Origin: Betaproteobacteria bacterium LSUCC0117
GTDB taxonomy: Bacteria; Pseudomonadota; Gammaproteobacteria; Burkholderiales; Burkholderiaceae_C
Direction: 5' to 3'
Assembly: GCA_030441535.1 (NCBI GenBank)
Contig: JAUJFZ010000005.1
Coordinates: 186,001 to 250,000 of the forward strand
Length of the DNA: 64,000 nucleotides
Part shown: positions 36,344-45,052 of the stretch, in pieces
How the letters are laid out: every line of letters begins with the position of its first letter
How positions within the stretch are numbered: position 1 is the stretch's first letter
Made by a program: the position numbers and the translations under genes
Notes under the pieces: model-generated
What the model saw: only the letters and a program-made list of their open reading frames with translations
Told to the model about the DNA's origin: nothing
Database searches by the model: none

Positions 36344-37246
36344 CTAAACGGGTGCGAGTCCCAAGTTGGCGCGGTAACGCTGCATCGCGGTCTCAGCTTC
36401 TTGCTGCGCCCGCCTGATCGCGTCTACAACGTCGGCGCTCAAATCGGCGCGCAAGCGATCGTGTGCAGGGGTTAAATCGTGGCGAGCCACGGGCGTCCCA
36501 TCGACGAAGGTAATGAGTTCATTGGCCTCGAAGCGAGCCCATGTTTCATCTGCCGTTAAGGGGAGGGTCACAATCACGGCCGCACGGTCTTCGGGCCCAT
36601 TGAGTTCCGCGAAGTCAACCGACACGTTTTGATCCATCAAGCGGGCACGATTAAAGGGATAGGCGCGCACCAAATAATGCAGATGCGTGGAGCAGTGCGC
36701 CCACATGGCGTCGCCGTTGCTGAGGACGAAGTTGAACGTGCCCTTATGACTCAATTGCGGCACCAACTCGCGCAAGGTCAGTGTGAGTTCCTCGACAGAC
36801 GGGACGCCGGCGTGTGACTTGGAAATCTCTTGCAGTAACCAACAAAATGCCTGCTCGCTATCGGTGTTACCGATCGGACGGAATTGGCCATGAAGTTGGG
36901 GCTCAAACGCTTTCAAATCACCGTTGTGCGCGAATGCCCAATTACGCCCCCACAATTCGCGCACAAAGGGGTGGGCGTTTTCTAAGCTCACGTCACCCTG
37001 AGTCGCCTTGCGCACGTGGGCGATGATATTTTTGCTTTTGATGGGATAACTGCGGATCAACTCGGCAACAGGTGACACAGCCGCACTTTGATGGTCCACA
37101 AAATGGCGCAGCCCCTTGCCCTCGAAAAACGCAATACCCCACCCATCGGCGTGCTCGTCGGTCATGCCGCCACGTTGGCAGAAGCCCGTGAAGCTGAATG
37201 TCGCGTCTGTCGGTGTCTTGCAATTAAGCGCTAGCAGTTGGCACAT
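36344..37246 (-). CDS. Class II glutamine amidotransferase (YafJ-like)
   Basis: N-terminal-nucleophile glutaminase domain protein of 300 aa. The catalytic Cys is residue 2 (MCQLLALNC), exposed after Met removal; HADGWGIAFFEG, NIIAHVRKAT and NWAFAHNGDL are the substrate-binding elements of the family. There is no synthase domain, so the acceptor of the released ammonia is unknown; YafJ-type proteins are uncharacterised. It follows the small Cys-rich gene by 43 bases on the same strand. Confidence 0.85.
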   Translation of the reverse strand: MCQLLALNCKTPTDATFSFTGFCQRGGMTDEHADGWGIAFFEGKGLRHFVDHQSAAVSPVAELIRSYPIKSKNIIAHVRKATQGDVSLENAHPFVRELWGRNWAFAHNGDLKAFEPQLHGQFRPIGNTDSEQAFCWLLQEISKSHAGVPSVEELTLTLRELVPQLSHKGTFNFVLSNGDAMWAHCSTHLHYLVRAYPFNRARLMDQNVSVDFAELNGPEDRAAVIVTLPLTADETWARFEANELITFVDGTPVARHDLTPAHDRLRADLSADVVDAIRRAQQEAETAMQRYRANLGLAPV

Positions 37247-37289
37247 GGGGTTCCTCTGAGCCGTCCATCGTTGGCAAGCTAATGAAGGT

Positions 37290-37523
37290 CTATTTTGTCA
37301 CGGTATCAGATGGGTCTCGTGCATTAAAAGCGCTTACGCATTGGTAGCAAATACAGGTTCGGTTGGCGGCGTCGGGTGGTACCTTTGCGAGCAGCTCGGG
37401 AGGGAAAGTGGCTGTCACGCACCAGCACGGGCCGGGTGTATCGGTGTCAGTTGGCGGAGACGCCATCTGGCACGCGTTGGCTGCGCCGCATAAGGGGCAG
37501 CAAGCTGGGTCAACGGTTTTCAT
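37290..37523 (-). CDS. Small cysteine-rich CWC family protein
   Basis: A 77 aa protein with nine cysteines in the pattern CCPLCGAANAC...GPCWCVTATFPPELL...CICYQC, which matches the Cys-rich CWC family of unknown function. Pairs of CxxC suggest it binds zinc or another metal. The start ATG at 37523 is 14 bases after the terminator hairpin of glcB, so it may have its own promoter or depend on read-through. No membrane segment or signal is visible. Confidence 0.75.
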   Translation of the reverse strand: MKTVDPACCPLCGAANACQMASPPTDTDTPGPCWCVTATFPPELLAKVPPDAANRTCICYQCVSAFNARDPSDTVTK

Positions 37524-37536
37524 ACGTCAAGTAGAC

Positions 37537-37574
37537 AAAAAAAGCGGCCACCGCGCAAGTCGGTGCCGCTTTTT
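37537..37574 (-). terminator. Terminator after glcB
   Basis: Stem CGGTG/CACCG topped on AAAGCGG/CCGCTTT with one bulged base; on the minus strand it ends in a run of seven T. It lies 32 bases after the glcB stop. The T run on the plus strand (five) is weaker. Confidence 0.82.
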
Positions 37575-37605
37575 CGGCGAGACAGTGCCTTAACGCTTGA
37601 ATGGT

Positions 37606-39801
37606 TTAGGCTGCCTTCACACGCAAACGCCAGGCATGCAGCAACGGCTCGGTGTAGCCCGCTGGTTGTGCCAAGCCTTTGAAAACGAGATCGCAAGCCG
37701 CTTGGTATGCCGCGCTGGTCTCGAAGTTGCCGACCATGGGCTTGTACAAAGCGTCGCCCGCGTTTTGCTGGTCAACCACACCTGCCATACGCGCCATCGT
37801 TTCGCGAACCTGAGCCTCACTAACCACGCCATGGTGTAACCAGTTGGCAATGTGCTGGCTGGAGATACGCAGGGTTGCGCGGTCTTCCATCAAGCCCACG
37901 TTGTGGATATCGGGCACTTTGGAGCAACCGACGCCTTGATCCACCCAGCGCACCACGTAACCCAAAATACCCTGTGCGTTGTTATCGAGCTCTTGCTGTT
38001 TTTCCGTATCAGACCACTGGGGGTTGGCCACCACAGGGATTTGCAACAAACCGTTGAGGATGCCAGCACGCTCGGCCTCGGCGTCGATTCGCTCCATGTC
38101 CTTTTGGATTTCGGCGACGTTCACCTGCTGGTAGTGCAGTGCGTGCAGGGTGGCCGCTGTGGGGCTGGGCACCCAAGCGGTGTTGGCCCCCGCTTTTGGA
38201 TGGCCAACTTTCTGGGTCAGCATATCGGCCATCAAGTCGGGCATGGCCCACATGCCCTTGCCAATTTGTGCGCGGCCGCGCAGGCCACAACTTAGACCCA
38301 CCAACACATTGTTACGCTCATAAGCGCCAATCCAGGCGCTGCTCTTCATGTCACCCTTGCGCATCATTGCGCCAGCTTGCATGGCGGTGTGCATCTCATC
38401 GCCAGTGCGATCCAGGAAGCCGGTGTTGATAAAGGCCACGCGATCTGCAGCAGCCGCGATACAGGCTTTCAAGTTCACGCTCGTGCGACGCTCTTCGTCC
38501 ATGATGCCCAGCTTGACGGTCGCGGTGGGCAGGCCTAACACGCCTTCAACGCGGGCGAACAGTTCGCAGGCGAATGCCACCTCTTCGGGGCCGTGCATCT
38601 TGGGCTTCACGATATAAACCGAGCCCTTGCGCGAGTTACGGATACCTGCGGTGCCCTTGCCGTTGATATCGACCACAGCGGCTGCGACGGTGATCATGGC
38701 GTCCATGATGCCCTCGGGGATTTCGGCGCTGTCGGCGCCCCACAAGATAGCGGGGTTAGTCATCAGGTGACCCACGTTACGCACAAACAGCAAAGAGCGG
38801 CCATGCAACACCAGCGTGCCACCATTGGGCGCGGTGTAAGTCCGATCGGGGTTCAAGCCACGTGTGAAGGTTTTCCCACCTTTGGTCACCGCTTCTGTCA
38901 GGGTGCCACGCAAAATACCCAACCAGTTGCGGTAGGCGAGAACCTTATCTTCGGCGTCAACGGCGGCGACAGAGTCCTCCAAATCCAAGATCGTGGACAG
39001 CGCCGATTCGAGTACCAAGTCGGCGACGCCAGCAGCGTCGGATTGGCCAATGGGTGTGCTGCGGTCGATGCGCAAATCCAAGTGATTGCCATTTTGTTTG
39101 AACAGGACGCTGCTCGGATTCGCCGCATCACCTTGGTAGCCCACAAACGCATCGGGTTGGGCTAAGCCAGTGCGGCTGCCGTCTTTAAGTGTGACCACCA
39201 ACGCGCCGTCGACGACGGCGTAGCCCGTGCTATCGGCGTGTGAGCCTGCGGCGAGCGGCGCTGATGTATCCAGCACTTGACGCGCAAATGCAATGACTTT
39301 GGCACCCCGTACGTCGTTGTAGCCTGGCCCTTTCGCCGCGCCGTCCGCCTCTGAGATGGCATCGGTGCCGTACAAGGCGTCATAGAGGGAGCCCCAGCGG
39401 GCGTTGGCGGCGTTCAGTGCATAGCGGGCGTTCAAAATCGGCACCACGAGTTGTGGGCCTGCTTGCGTCGCCAGCTCATCGTCTACGTTGGCGGTGGTGG
39501 CTTGGACTTGGCCGGGATTGGGAACCAGATAACCGATTTCGGTCAAAAAGCTTTGGTAGGCCGCCATGTCTTGGATGGGGCCGGGGTTGGCTACATGCCA
39601 GGCGTCCATCTTTAATTGAATGGCATCGCGTTTGGCAAGCAGCGCGGCGTTTTTCGGCGCCAAGTCGTGAACGATGCTGGCAAAGCCTGGCCAAAAGGTG
39701 CTCGACGAGACGCCGATTGCGGGTAACAGTTCGTCGTCGATAAACGCCTGGAGTTCGCTTGCAACCTGAAGACCGTCTTTATTGATTTGATTGGTTCGCA
39801 T
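37606..39801 (-). CDS. glcB: Malate synthase G
   Basis: Condenses glyoxylate with acetyl-CoA to malate. The 731 aa length is the G isoform. Active-site regions are present: LFVRNVGHLMTNPA (Arg), KLGIMDEERRTSVNLKACI (metal Glu), NTGFLDRTGDEMHT (metal Asp) and the catalytic Asp in GLMEDRATLRISSQH. It begins 15 bases after the haloacid dehalogenase on the same strand, so both are probably one transcript, linking glycolate/glyoxylate production with use. Isocitrate lyase and glycolate oxidase genes are not in the window. Confidence 0.96.
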   Translation of the reverse strand: MRTNQINKDGLQVASELQAFIDDELLPAIGVSSSTFWPGFASIVHDLAPKNAALLAKRDAIQLKMDAWHVANPGPIQDMAAYQSFLTEIGYLVPNPGQVQATTANVDDELATQAGPQLVVPILNARYALNAANARWGSLYDALYGTDAISEADGAAKGPGYNDVRGAKVIAFARQVLDTSAPLAAGSHADSTGYAVVDGALVVTLKDGSRTGLAQPDAFVGYQGDAANPSSVLFKQNGNHLDLRIDRSTPIGQSDAAGVADLVLESALSTILDLEDSVAAVDAEDKVLAYRNWLGILRGTLTEAVTKGGKTFTRGLNPDRTYTAPNGGTLVLHGRSLLFVRNVGHLMTNPAILWGADSAEIPEGIMDAMITVAAAVVDINGKGTAGIRNSRKGSVYIVKPKMHGPEEVAFACELFARVEGVLGLPTATVKLGIMDEERRTSVNLKACIAAAADRVAFINTGFLDRTGDEMHTAMQAGAMMRKGDMKSSAWIGAYERNNVLVGLSCGLRGRAQIGKGMWAMPDLMADMLTQKVGHPKAGANTAWVPSPTAATLHALHYQQVNVAEIQKDMERIDAEAERAGILNGLLQIPVVANPQWSDTEKQQELDNNAQGILGYVVRWVDQGVGCSKVPDIHNVGLMEDRATLRISSQHIANWLHHGVVSEAQVRETMARMAGVVDQQNAGDALYKPMVGNFETSAAYQAACDLVFKGLAQPAGYTEPLLHAWRLRVKAA

Positions 39802-39816
39802 GGTGTGTCGCCTTCC

Positions 39817-40545
39817 TTAATGTTGAAAAATGGTTTGTACGTCGTTCAAGCTGGTCGCGATGTACGCGGGCTTATCGCCCAAAGTCTCGAAGGGCAGTTG
39901 TTGCCGGTTGAGCCACAAAGTGGTGTAGCCGTACCACGTGGCGCCCAAGGCATCCCAGCCATTGCTGCTGACGAACAAGATGTCACTCACTGGCACATTC
40001 AGCGCCTGGGGGCCGAGCGCGTAAACGGCTGGGTCTGTTTTGAAACGCTTCACACTGTCGGCGCTTAATACGTGGTCCAGCAGACCGTCAAGACCGGCGC
40101 TTTTAATCGCGACGTCCAGCATACCGGGGTCGCCGTTGCTCAGAATACCGGTCGGAACCCCCAATGATTTGAGCGTCTCCAAGACCGTTTTGTTTTCTGG
40201 AAATGCAGACAGTGCACGGTATTGATTCATCAAGCGGGCTTCAGCATCTGTGGCCAGCGTGACGCCCACCTTCGCGCAGGCGTAGCGTAACGCGTCGCGC
40301 GTGATGTCCCAAAAGGGCTTGTAGAAAGGCGCATTCGATTGACCGCCAGCCGTCGTTGAGCTGTTGATCAAGCGGGTGTATTCAATTTGCTTGTCGCGCC
40401 ATATGACGCTGATTGACTGGCCATGCCCTGGGAACAGTTGCTCTGCCATCATCGAGACGCTGTAAACGTCAAACAGTGTGCCGTAGGCATCGAACAAGAC
40501 CGCTCTTGGGCGCAGCGGTGTGAGGGGCGTATGTTGAAAACTCAT
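39817..40545 (-). CDS. Haloacid dehalogenase type II (L-2-haloacid dehalogenase-like)
   Basis: HAD-superfamily enzyme expected to hydrolyse L-2-haloacids, for example chloroacetate to glycolate. The ATG at 40545 gives 242 aa. All residues I know to be catalytic in L-DEX type enzymes have counterparts: nucleophile Asp19 in VLFDAYGTLFDVYS, the substrate Arg in WRDKQIEYTRL, Ser-Asn in ILSNGDPGM, Lys and Tyr in VKRFKTDPAVYAL, and the SSNGWDALGATW loop. It is followed immediately by glcB and is divergent from a LysR gene across an 81-base gap with a repeat-rich operator candidate. Confidence 0.88.
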   Translation of the reverse strand: MSFQHTPLTPLRPRAVLFDAYGTLFDVYSVSMMAEQLFPGHGQSISVIWRDKQIEYTRLINSSTTAGGQSNAPFYKPFWDITRDALRYACAKVGVTLATDAEARLMNQYRALSAFPENKTVLETLKSLGVPTGILSNGDPGMLDVAIKSAGLDGLLDHVLSADSVKRFKTDPAVYALGPQALNVPVSDILFVSSNGWDALGATWYGYTTLWLNRQQLPFETLGDKPAYIATSLNDVQTIFQH

Positions 40546-40560
40546 GCCCCACTGTATTAC

Positions 40561-40625
40561 AAACACGCAAGTGCATTAACCAGCAAAAATGTGAATAATT
40601 AGTGACCTAAACACGCCTAATGCAC
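40561..40625. promoter_or_regulatory. Operator candidate between the dehalogenase and LysR genes
   Basis: A perfect inverted repeat GTGCATTA (40571-40578) / TAATGCAC (40618-40625) and a direct repeat AAACACGC (40561-40568 and 40609-40616), 48 bases apart, fill this short divergent gap. The right arm touches the LysR start codon region. Such paired sites suit LysR-type control of both genes. Confidence 0.5.
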
Positions 40626-40626
40626 G

Positions 40627-41607
40627 ATGGACAAGCTCAAGCAATTGGAAACCTTTGTCGCGGTGACCCAGCGCGGCAGCCTGACCGCAGCCGCACAGAC
40701 CGAGGGGGTTGCGCCAGCCGTGATCGGAAGGCGATTGGACGCGTTAGAGGCGCGGTTGGGGGTCAAGCTCATGACGCGAACGACCCGTCGGATCACGCTG
40801 ACGCACGAGGGCAGCGCCTTTTTAGAAGACTGCCAGCGCTTGCTTGCCGATTTGGCCAACGCGGAAGCCAGCGTGAGTGCCGGGGGCGTGAAGGCCAGCG
40901 GGCATCTGCGCATCACCGCCCCAGCCGGTTTTGGCCGAGCCTATGTGGCCCCTCTGGTGCCGCGGTTTCGTGCTTTGCACCCGGATGTGAGCATCAGCCT
41001 GAACCTCAGTGACCGCATTGTGGATATCGCCGGCGAGGGCGTGGATTGCGCCGTACGCGTGGGCGACTTGCCTGACTCATCGCTGGTCAGCGTGCGGTTG
41101 GCTGACAACCGCCGCTTGTGTGTCGCCACACCACAGTATCTGACGGTCCACGGTACACCTCGAACGCCGCAGGACTTGTCGCGTTTTGATTGTTTGACCT
41201 TGTCTTCTGATGCCTCGCAAACGCGGGGGTGGGCATTTCAAATGCCACCCACGCCCGAGAAACCATTACCAGAAATGATTCACCTCAAGCCCGGTGGACC
41301 ATTGGACTGCTCAGATGGACAAGTGCTACACGCCTGGTGTTTGGCGGGCTATGGCATCGCATGGCGCAGCACCTGGGAGGTTGCTGCCGATGTTGAGAGT
41401 GGTCGTCTGGTGCCGATTCTGGAAGCGTTTGCTGCGCCCGCGAATGGCATTTATGCGGTGTTCCCGCAGCGCAAACACCTGGCTTTACGCGTGCGCTTGT
41501 GGATTGATTTTTTGAAACATCACTATGCTCAACCCGACTTCTGGGAGGGGCAAGACGCCGTCAAAACAGGCCGCGCAGCAACAAAACCGCCGTCACCCAC
41601 ATCATGA
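40627..41607 (+). CDS. LysR family transcriptional regulator
   Basis: DNA-binding regulator with a winged helix-turn-helix at the N-terminus (LETFVAVTQRGSLTAAAQTE, then RRLDALEARLGVKLMTRTTR) and a periplasmic-binding-like effector domain (ASGHLRITAPAGFGRAYVAP, then GEGVDCAVRVGDLPDSSLV). 326 aa. Its divergent position makes the dehalogenase-glcB pair the likely target. Its 3' end overlaps the exporter gene on the other strand by 47 bases. The effector is unknown. Confidence 0.88.
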   Translation: MDKLKQLETFVAVTQRGSLTAAAQTEGVAPAVIGRRLDALEARLGVKLMTRTTRRITLTHEGSAFLEDCQRLLADLANAEASVSAGGVKASGHLRITAPAGFGRAYVAPLVPRFRALHPDVSISLNLSDRIVDIAGEGVDCAVRVGDLPDSSLVSVRLADNRRLCVATPQYLTVHGTPRTPQDLSRFDCLTLSSDASQTRGWAFQMPPTPEKPLPEMIHLKPGGPLDCSDGQVLHAWCLAGYGIAWRSTWEVAADVESGRLVPILEAFAAPANGIYAVFPQRKHLALRVRLWIDFLKHHYAQPDFWEGQDAVKTGRAATKPPSPTS

Positions 41608-42250
41608 TTGCGACCGCGCCGTCCAACCAGTGCCATACACGGGCTGATTGGATGCGCTTGCCCAGCATGCCAACGGCGAGTGCCAATGCCATGAACCAGA
41701 TCGCTGAGCCCACGATGGCGCCGGCACCAAAGATCTGGCCCCCGGTCTCGCCGTAGGCCAGTGACGCAGAGCCGATGATCACGGTGGTGTCGATCCACGC
41801 ATGCGGGTTAAGAAGAGAGAAGCCGAGGGCCATGACAACCGCCCGCTGGCGACTGATCGCAGGCAGCGTAGGCCCCTTGTTGACGCCAGACAGGCGGGTA
41901 TCAGGCCCATCGGTGTGGATGGGTAACGAGCGCATGCCATCGATAAAGCGTTTGCCGGCCTGCGCGCCGTAAGCGAATAAAAACAGGGCACCAGCGCCCA
42001 GCATGGCGCCCATGATCTTGTCGTTCATACCGCCCAACTGCGACAGACCAAACACGCTGAAGCTGATGAGGATGATGTCGCCAAATGTGCAGGTGATTGC
42101 CGTGAGCCCCACCTGTTGACGCATCAAGCCCATGCGGATCAGATGCACGTTTTGCGGCCCCAACGCCATGATGGTGACCAAGCTCAAGGCCATACCCGCA
42201 AACAAGGCTTGCCAAAGGGTCGAGTCAAAAAGGGCGGCAGAGAGCGTCAT
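41561..42250 (-). CDS. LysE/ArgO family amino acid exporter
   Basis: Inner-membrane exporter of basic amino acids by family. The 229 aa protein has LysE signatures: LVTIMALGPQNVHLIRMGL in helix 1-2, and FSLLNPHAWIDTTVIIGSAS in the second half. A divergent ArgP/LysG-type regulator (42357) is the standard partner of this exporter class and supports the call. The 3' end overlaps the preceding LysR gene in antisense. Whether Arg, Lys or both are exported is not decided by sequence. Confidence 0.88.
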   Translation of the reverse strand: MTLSAALFDSTLWQALFAGMALSLVTIMALGPQNVHLIRMGLMRQQVGLTAITCTFGDIILISFSVFGLSQLGGMNDKIMGAMLGAGALFLFAYGAQAGKRFIDGMRSLPIHTDGPDTRLSGVNKGPTLPAISRQRAVVMALGFSLLNPHAWIDTTVIIGSASLAYGETGGQIFGAGAIVGSAIWFMALALAVGMLGKRIQSARVWHWLDGAVAIMMWVTAVLLLRGLF

Positions 42251-42356
42251 GGTGTGTGAGGTGGCAGGTTTATTCAGTGGCAGTCATCATCGAGGTCTTT
42301 GGATAAATATTAAATACTTTAAAATTTGAGTTAAGTAGATTTAAATTAATTTAACT
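42251..42356. promoter_or_regulatory. AT-rich divergent control region of the exporter and ArgP-type genes
   Basis: The half next to the regulator (about 42300-42356) is almost pure A/T, unlike its GC-rich surroundings. It contains the perfect 14-base palindrome TTAAATTAATTTAA at 42341-42354, ending two bases before the GTG start of the regulator. A binding site for the divergent LysR protein and autoregulation are likely inferences. Confidence 0.45.
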
Positions 42357-43289
42357 GTGTCGCTCCATTTAGACCCCAAGCAACTCGACGCCCTGTTGGC
42401 GGTGGTTGAACACGGTAGCTTCTCTAAGGCAGCCGCTGCGCTGCGGTTAACACTGGCTGCCGTATCCCTGCGGGTGGGGGCGCTTGAGGCGGCTTTGGGG
42501 CAGCGGTTATTGGTACGTGGTAAGCGCACCACGCCGACACCCAGTGGCCAACAGTTGTTGGTCCATGTGCGTGGCGTGCGGGCATTGGAGGCTGATTTCT
42601 TGTCCAGCTTTCAAGGCACGACCGATACAGGCAAAAGCCGTCCGATGCACATCCTACGTGTGGCGGTGAATGCCGACTCACTGGCCACATGGTTTTTACC
42701 CGGCGTACGTGACGCTTTGAAGCGCCAACGCCTGTTGTTAGATTTGGTTATCGATGACCAAGATTACACCCTTGAGGCCCTGAAGCAGGGGGAGGTGGTT
42801 GGTTGCGTGACCTCGCAACAAGCGCCGATGGCCGGGTGTACCACCGTGCCGCTGGGGGTGATGCGCTACCACTGCATCGCAGCGCCCAGCTTGATCGATA
42901 AATGGCGGCTGCCCTCTGGGGGCGTGTCGGTGCACCGCATGTTGCGAAGCCCTGCGGTGATTTTTAACCGTAAGGATGGGTTGCAGGACTTGTTTTTAAA
43001 AAACCATTTTCATATCACCCATGCCCCCTATCCACGCCACTTCGTGCCCGCAGTCGATGGCTTCGAATGTGCCATCACTGAGGGCTTGGGGTGGGGGATG
43101 GTGCCCGAGATCGCGCTACAGACGCGCCTGAATCCTGACCAGTGCGAGGTGATCTTCCCCACCCTCTGGGTTGACGTGCCCTTGGTGTGGCAACACTGGA
43201 CGAAGGCGTCCAATCCCACCAATGCACTGACCAAGATTATTCAAAAGGCCGCGGCAACCCATTTACGCCGGCCTTTATTTGCGCCTTGA
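42357..43289 (+). CDS. argP: ArgP/LysG-type LysR transcriptional regulator
   Basis: Activator of an amino acid exporter in response to Lys or Arg in known relatives. The 310 aa protein begins from a GTG with LDPKQLDALLAVVEHGSFSK, the typical ArgP N-terminus, and the HTH part LTLAAVSLRVGALEAALGQR; DGFECAITEGLGWGMVPEI near the end is also characteristic of the ArgP group. It is divergent from the LysE-type exporter, the usual pair. argS follows 47 bases later. Confidence 0.88.
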   Translation: MSLHLDPKQLDALLAVVEHGSFSKAAAALRLTLAAVSLRVGALEAALGQRLLVRGKRTTPTPSGQQLLVHVRGVRALEADFLSSFQGTTDTGKSRPMHILRVAVNADSLATWFLPGVRDALKRQRLLLDLVIDDQDYTLEALKQGEVVGCVTSQQAPMAGCTTVPLGVMRYHCIAAPSLIDKWRLPSGGVSVHRMLRSPAVIFNRKDGLQDLFLKNHFHITHAPYPRHFVPAVDGFECAITEGLGWGMVPEIALQTRLNPDQCEVIFPTLWVDVPLVWQHWTKASNPTNALTKIIQKAAATHLRRPLFAP

Positions 43290-43336
43290 CTCAGCCGTTC
43301 GTGGAGGACGGCGCTGGGGCACTTTAAAATCACGCC

Positions 43337-45022
43337 ATGATCGCAATCAAAGAACAACTCTTGGCGGCCGTCCAAACCGCGCTTCAAACGGTGGCCCCCG
43401 AATCATCCGTGGTGGCAAACTTGGAAGTGCCCAAGGTCGCGTCACATGGTGACTTCGCGTTGACCGCTGCCATGCAGTTGGCCAAGCCACTCAAAAAGAA
43501 CCCCCGCGACGTGGCGAATGCCTTGGTCGAGGTGCTGTCGCAGCAAGCTGTATTTCAGCAGTGGGTTGCGGGGACGGAGTTGGCCGGGCCCGGCTTCATC
43601 AACATTCGCCTCACGCCGGAAGCCAAGCAGCAAGTGGTGCGTGAAGTTTTGGCGGCTGGTCCTCGGTTTGGTGCCCGTCCCATCGACGGTTCAGTGCCCA
43701 ACAAGAAACTGTTGGTTGAGTTTGTTTCTGCCAATCCCACTGGCCCGCTGCACGTGGGACATGGGCGGCAGGCCGCATTGGGTGATGCCATTTGTAATTT
43801 GTTTGCATCCCAGGGTTGGGACGTTTGGCGGGAGTTCTATTACAACGACGCGGGTGTGCAAATCCAGACGCTGGCCAACTCAACGCAGGCGCGTGCGCGT
43901 GGCCTCAAGCCCGGTGATGTGGGGTGGCCTGAGTCGGCGTACAACGGCGACTACATCGATGACATCGCGAAGGATTTCTTGGCCAAGAAGACAGTCAGCG
44001 CCGATGACCGCAGTTACACCGCCAGCGGTGATGTCGATGATCTCGACAGCATCCGCCAATTCGCTGTCGCCTACTTGCGTCGTGAACAAGACCTTGACTT
44101 ACAGGCCTTCCACGTCAAGTTCGATCACTACTACCTCGAGTCCAGCTTGTACACCGACGGCCGTGTCGACGATGCGGTTGCCAAGCTTCAGGCAGCGGGT
44201 AAGACCTTCGAGGCGGATGGTGCCCTGTGGTTGCGCAGCACCGACTACGGCGATGACAAAGACCGTGTCATGCGCAAGACAGACGGGTCATACACCTACT
44301 TCGTCCCCGATGTGGCCTATCACATGGCCAAGTGGGAGCGAGGCTTCGAGAAGGTGATCAACATTCAGGGCATGGATCACCATGGGACCATCGCGCGCGT
44401 CCGCGCTGGGTTACAGGCAGCCAATGTCGGAATCCCGGCCGGTTACCCTGACTATGTTTTGCACACCATGGTGCGTGTCATGCGGGGCGGCGAAGAGGTC
44501 AAGATTTCTAAGCGTGCTGGCAGTTATGTGACGCTGCGTGATCTGATTACATGGACTAGCAAAGACGCGGTTCGCTTCTTCTTGCTGAGCCGCAAACCCG
44601 ACACCGAATACGTTTTCGATGTCGATTTGGCCGTTGCCAAGAACAATGACAACCCGGTTTATTACGTGCAGTATGCCCATGCCCGTATTTGCTCAGTGCT
44701 GGCAACTTGGGGGGGCGATGTCGCGCACTTAGGCGATGTCGATTTATCAGCCTTAGCAGGCGCGCAAGCCCAAAGCTTGCTCATGCAAACCGCGAAATAT
44801 CCGGATATGTTGCGGGATGCGGCTGAGGACATGGCACCCCACGATGTCGCGTTTTATCTGCGTGACTTGGCCGCCAGTTACCATAGCTACTACGATGCCG
44901 AGCGCATTTTGGTGGATGATGAAAGCGTCAAAGCAGCTCGGTTGGCCTTGATTGCCGCCACGGCGCAGGTTTTGCGGAATGGTTTGAAGATCTTGGGTGT
45001 TGATGCCCCGGACCGCATGTAG
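43337..45022 (+). CDS. argS: Arginine--tRNA ligase
   Basis: Class I synthetase that charges tRNA-Arg. The 561 aa protein has the N-terminal additional domain, SANPTGPLHVGHGRQA (HIGH), NIQGMDHHGTIARVRAG, the KISKRAG variant of KMSKS in GGEEVKISKRAG, and the anticodon-binding tail ending LGVDAPDRM. argS-SPOR-dsbA is the regular order in Burkholderiales. Confidence 0.96.
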   Translation: MIAIKEQLLAAVQTALQTVAPESSVVANLEVPKVASHGDFALTAAMQLAKPLKKNPRDVANALVEVLSQQAVFQQWVAGTELAGPGFINIRLTPEAKQQVVREVLAAGPRFGARPIDGSVPNKKLLVEFVSANPTGPLHVGHGRQAALGDAICNLFASQGWDVWREFYYNDAGVQIQTLANSTQARARGLKPGDVGWPESAYNGDYIDDIAKDFLAKKTVSADDRSYTASGDVDDLDSIRQFAVAYLRREQDLDLQAFHVKFDHYYLESSLYTDGRVDDAVAKLQAAGKTFEADGALWLRSTDYGDDKDRVMRKTDGSYTYFVPDVAYHMAKWERGFEKVINIQGMDHHGTIARVRAGLQAANVGIPAGYPDYVLHTMVRVMRGGEEVKISKRAGSYVTLRDLITWTSKDAVRFFLLSRKPDTEYVFDVDLAVAKNNDNPVYYVQYAHARICSVLATWGGDVAHLGDVDLSALAGAQAQSLLMQTAKYPDMLRDAAEDMAPHDVAFYLRDLAASYHSYYDAERILVDDESVKAARLALIAATAQVLRNGLKILGVDAPDRM

Positions 45023-45052
45023 TAACTGACAACGACCCAAAGAGAGAATCCC

